A DNA stretch of 64,000 bases, taken from the NCBI RefSeq assembly GCF_023920705.1, contig NZ_CP094657.1, positions 248,001-312,000 on the forward strand, given 5' to 3'. The notes under the pieces are model-generated. The model was not told where the DNA came from, ran no database searches, and worked only from the letters and a program-made list of their open reading frames with translations. The position numbers were made by a program, and so were the translations under genes. This document shows positions 62,130 through 64,000 of this stretch, one piece after another. The stretch is from Acinetobacter sp. XS-4 (lineage in GTDB: Bacteria; Pseudomonadota; Gammaproteobacteria; Pseudomonadales; Moraxellaceae). Position 1 is the first letter of the stretch; every line of letters begins with the position of its first letter.

Positions 62130-63530
62130 ATGCATACTTCAACCACCAGTACCGTGCCTTTGGAACCGTGGACAGCTCAACAATTACAACAGGCAACGCA
62201 GGGCTATTGGCATAAAGACCAGATCCCTCAAACTGAAATTAAACGTATTTTAACGGACTCTCGTCATGCTGAAACTGGGGACGCCTTTTTAGCACTAAAA
62301 GGTGAACGTTTTGATGCGCACGACTTTGTAGCTCAGGTTGCAGCGAATGGTTGTCAAATCGCAATTGTTGAACACCCGCTTGATGTAGAAATTGCACAAC
62401 TGGTTGTTGCTGATACGCGCTTGGCTTTGGGGCAACTCGGTGCTTATCGCCGTGAGCAAAATACTCAATTAAAAGTGATTGCTTTAACAGGCAGTAGCGG
62501 TAAAACGACAACTAAAGAAATGTTAGGAAGTATATTGTCGCGCTTAGCTCCGACATTGATCACCCGTGGTAATTTAAATAATGACCTTGGTGTACCCATG
62601 ATGCTGCTAGAGCTTCGCAAGGAACATCAATATGCGGTGATGGAGTTGGGTGCAAGCCATCAAGGTGAGATTGATTACACATCAAAACTCGTTCAGCCCC
62701 ATGTTGCAGGCATTTTGAATATTGGTACAGCTCATCTGGGCGAATTTGGTGGTCGTGAAGGTATTTGCCGAGCTAAATCGGAAATTTATCGTCATATTTT
62801 ACCAAATGGCGTTGCAATCGTACCGCAACAAGATGATTTCGCTGCTGAGATTTTTGACGCTGCAAAAGCGTATCGTATTTCTACATTTGGTGTGGGTGGC
62901 GATGTTTATGCAACAGATATTGAATTACTACCTCAATCAACAAATTTTACGCTACATACACCACAAGGCAGCAGTACCGTTAAGCTTCCTTTTGCTGGTG
63001 AGCATAATGTTCAAAATGCGACCGCAGCTGTAGCTTTTGCTTTAGCAATTGGTATTGGACTGGAAGATATTGTTCAAGGCTTAGAGCAAGCTCAGGGAGC
63101 TAAAGGTCGTCTTAACTTTATTCAAAAGTCACCTTACTTATTTATTGATGATACCTACAATGCCAATCCAACTTCTATGCGTGCTGCTGCACAAGTGTTA
63201 TTGCAGCAACAAGGCGTAAAAGTGATGGTCATGGGGGATATTGGTGAGTTAGGTGAGAGCAGTTGGCAAGAACACCACGATTTAGGCCGTGATCTTGCTG
63301 AGCTTCATTTAGATCATATTATTGCAGTTGGGCAGTTTGCTCCAGCCGCTTTCGAGGGTGCACACTCTCATTCCAATAAAGTGAAAGCATTTCAGACACA
63401 AGCTGAGGCGCTTCCATTTCTAATCAATCTAATCCAAACACATCAACCACAGTCCATGAGTTTCCTGTTTAAAGGTTCTCGCTTTACTCATATGGAAACG
63501 TTGATGGCTGATTTGATGGAGAAACTTTAA
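62130..63530 (+). CDS. murF: UDP-MurNAc-pentapeptide synthetase MurF
   Basis: A 466-residue ligase that adds D-Ala-D-Ala to the tripeptide precursor. The ATP loop is T-G-S-S-G-K-T-T (about 114-121). N-L-N-N-D-L-G-V-P and D-D-T-Y-N-A-N-P are family motifs. The ATG has TAGGA upstream. The stop is directly followed by the mraY ATG. Confidence 0.96.
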   Translation: MHTSTTSTVPLEPWTAQQLQQATQGYWHKDQIPQTEIKRILTDSRHAETGDAFLALKGERFDAHDFVAQVAANGCQIAIVEHPLDVEIAQLVVADTRLALGQLGAYRREQNTQLKVIALTGSSGKTTTKEMLGSILSRLAPTLITRGNLNNDLGVPMMLLELRKEHQYAVMELGASHQGEIDYTSKLVQPHVAGILNIGTAHLGEFGGREGICRAKSEIYRHILPNGVAIVPQQDDFAAEIFDAAKAYRISTFGVGGDVYATDIELLPQSTNFTLHTPQGSSTVKLPFAGEHNVQNATAAVAFALAIGIGLEDIVQGLEQAQGAKGRLNFIQKSPYLFIDDTYNANPTSMRAAAQVLLQQQGVKVMVMGDIGELGESSWQEHHDLGRDLAELHLDHIIAVGQFAPAAFEGAHSHSNKVKAFQTQAEALPFLINLIQTHQPQSMSFLFKGSRFTHMETLMADLMEKL

Positions 63531-64000
63531 ATGCTGTTATGGTTGTTTGAACAACTTGCGGGCTATCACAGTTCGTTTCAGGTCGTTCGTTATTTAACAT
63601 TACGTTCTTTACTCAGTGTATTAACTTCACTGACCATTGGTCTGGTCCTCGGACCGATCATGATTCGTAAATTACAAGCGTTAAAATACGGTCAGGCAGT
63701 AAGTTCATTTGCTCCTGAAAATCATGCTAAAAAGATGGGTACACCAACCATGGGCGGGATTTTAATTCTGCTTTCAATTGGTATTAGTACTTTACTCTGG
63801 GCTGATTTATCTAATCCCTATGTTTGGATTGTGCTTGGTGTAATGGTTGTGTTCGGTGCTGTGGGCTGGGCAGATGACTGGATTAAAATTCGCTATAAAG
63901 ACAATGCAGGTTTACCTGCACGTAAGAAGTTTTTCTGGACTTCAGTTGCATCGCTTGGGGCGGGTATTGCTTTATATTTAATTGCAACCCAACAGTCGAA
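63531..64000 (+). CDS. mraY: MraY (3' part beyond the window)
   Basis: The first 156 residues of phospho-MurNAc-pentapeptide translocase, which makes lipid I. The N-terminus includes R-S-L-L-S-V-L-T and the conserved [12 protein letters not shown] (about 63-74), then G-A-V-G-W-A-D-D-W (about 107-115). The ATG immediately follows the murF stop, with GGAG inside murF. The gene is cut by the window end. Confidence 0.95.

Overview
The window looks like chromosomal DNA from a member of the Acinetobacter calcoaceticus-baumannii complex. This rests on recognisable gene sequences and gene order, not on a database search. The DNA is AT-rich. A dcw cell-division/peptidoglycan cluster starts at rsmH with no mraZ in front of it. 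EnvZ-OmpR lies next to tex, the histidine genes are split over several loci, and there is a CzcCBA-D metal-efflux locus.

Region 1 (1 to about 7.2 kb) is accessory DNA. A P4-type tyrosine integrase on the minus strand leads the gene run int, an unknown 273-aa protein, an AlpA-like regulator and a DUF3987 protein. It abuts the 3' end of tRNA-Ser(GGA), the usual attachment position for such elements. The element appears to run leftward out of the window. Further left are a small C-protein-like XRE repressor facing two exported surface-adhesin-E-like proteins, two tiny genes, and an unknown gene cut by the window edge. The site between the XRE gene and the exported pair resembles the C-boxes of restriction-modification controller proteins, yet no restriction or methylase gene is visible.

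Region 2 (7.3 to 31.8 kb) is core chromosome: kup, a proline-rich exported protein, a DNA/RNA nuclease, a LysE exporter with a perfect 46-bp palindrome in front, aqpZ, an AraC regulator, a fatty-acid-hydroxylase-like protein, hisF, thrB, a DMT exporter divergent from an XRE-cupin regulator, hisA, hisH-hisB, two identical tRNA-Phe genes, a CoA-transferase, ompR-envZ and tex.

Region 3 (31.8 to 49.4 kb) holds a SulP-carbonic anhydrase fusion, an SDR oxidoreductase, metY, ettA, two lipoproteins and the metal-efflux locus (CzcI-like protein, CzcC, CzcB, CzcA, CzcD).

Region 4 (49.4 to 57.3 kb) holds three identical tRNA-Glu genes and one tRNA-Ala, an alpha/beta hydrolase, an MmuP-like permease, gltX, a sulfate-binding protein, and a TetR-flavodoxin-fold oxidoreductase pair with two clear operators.

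Region 5 (57.4 kb to the end) is the start of the dcw cluster: rsmH, ftsL, ftsI, murE, murF and mraY (cut by the window edge). The most unusual items are the C-box-like switch with its exported pair, the compact integrative element with its repeat-rich int promoter, the 46-bp palindrome before lysE, and a multi-hairpin intergenic block at 12.1 kb.
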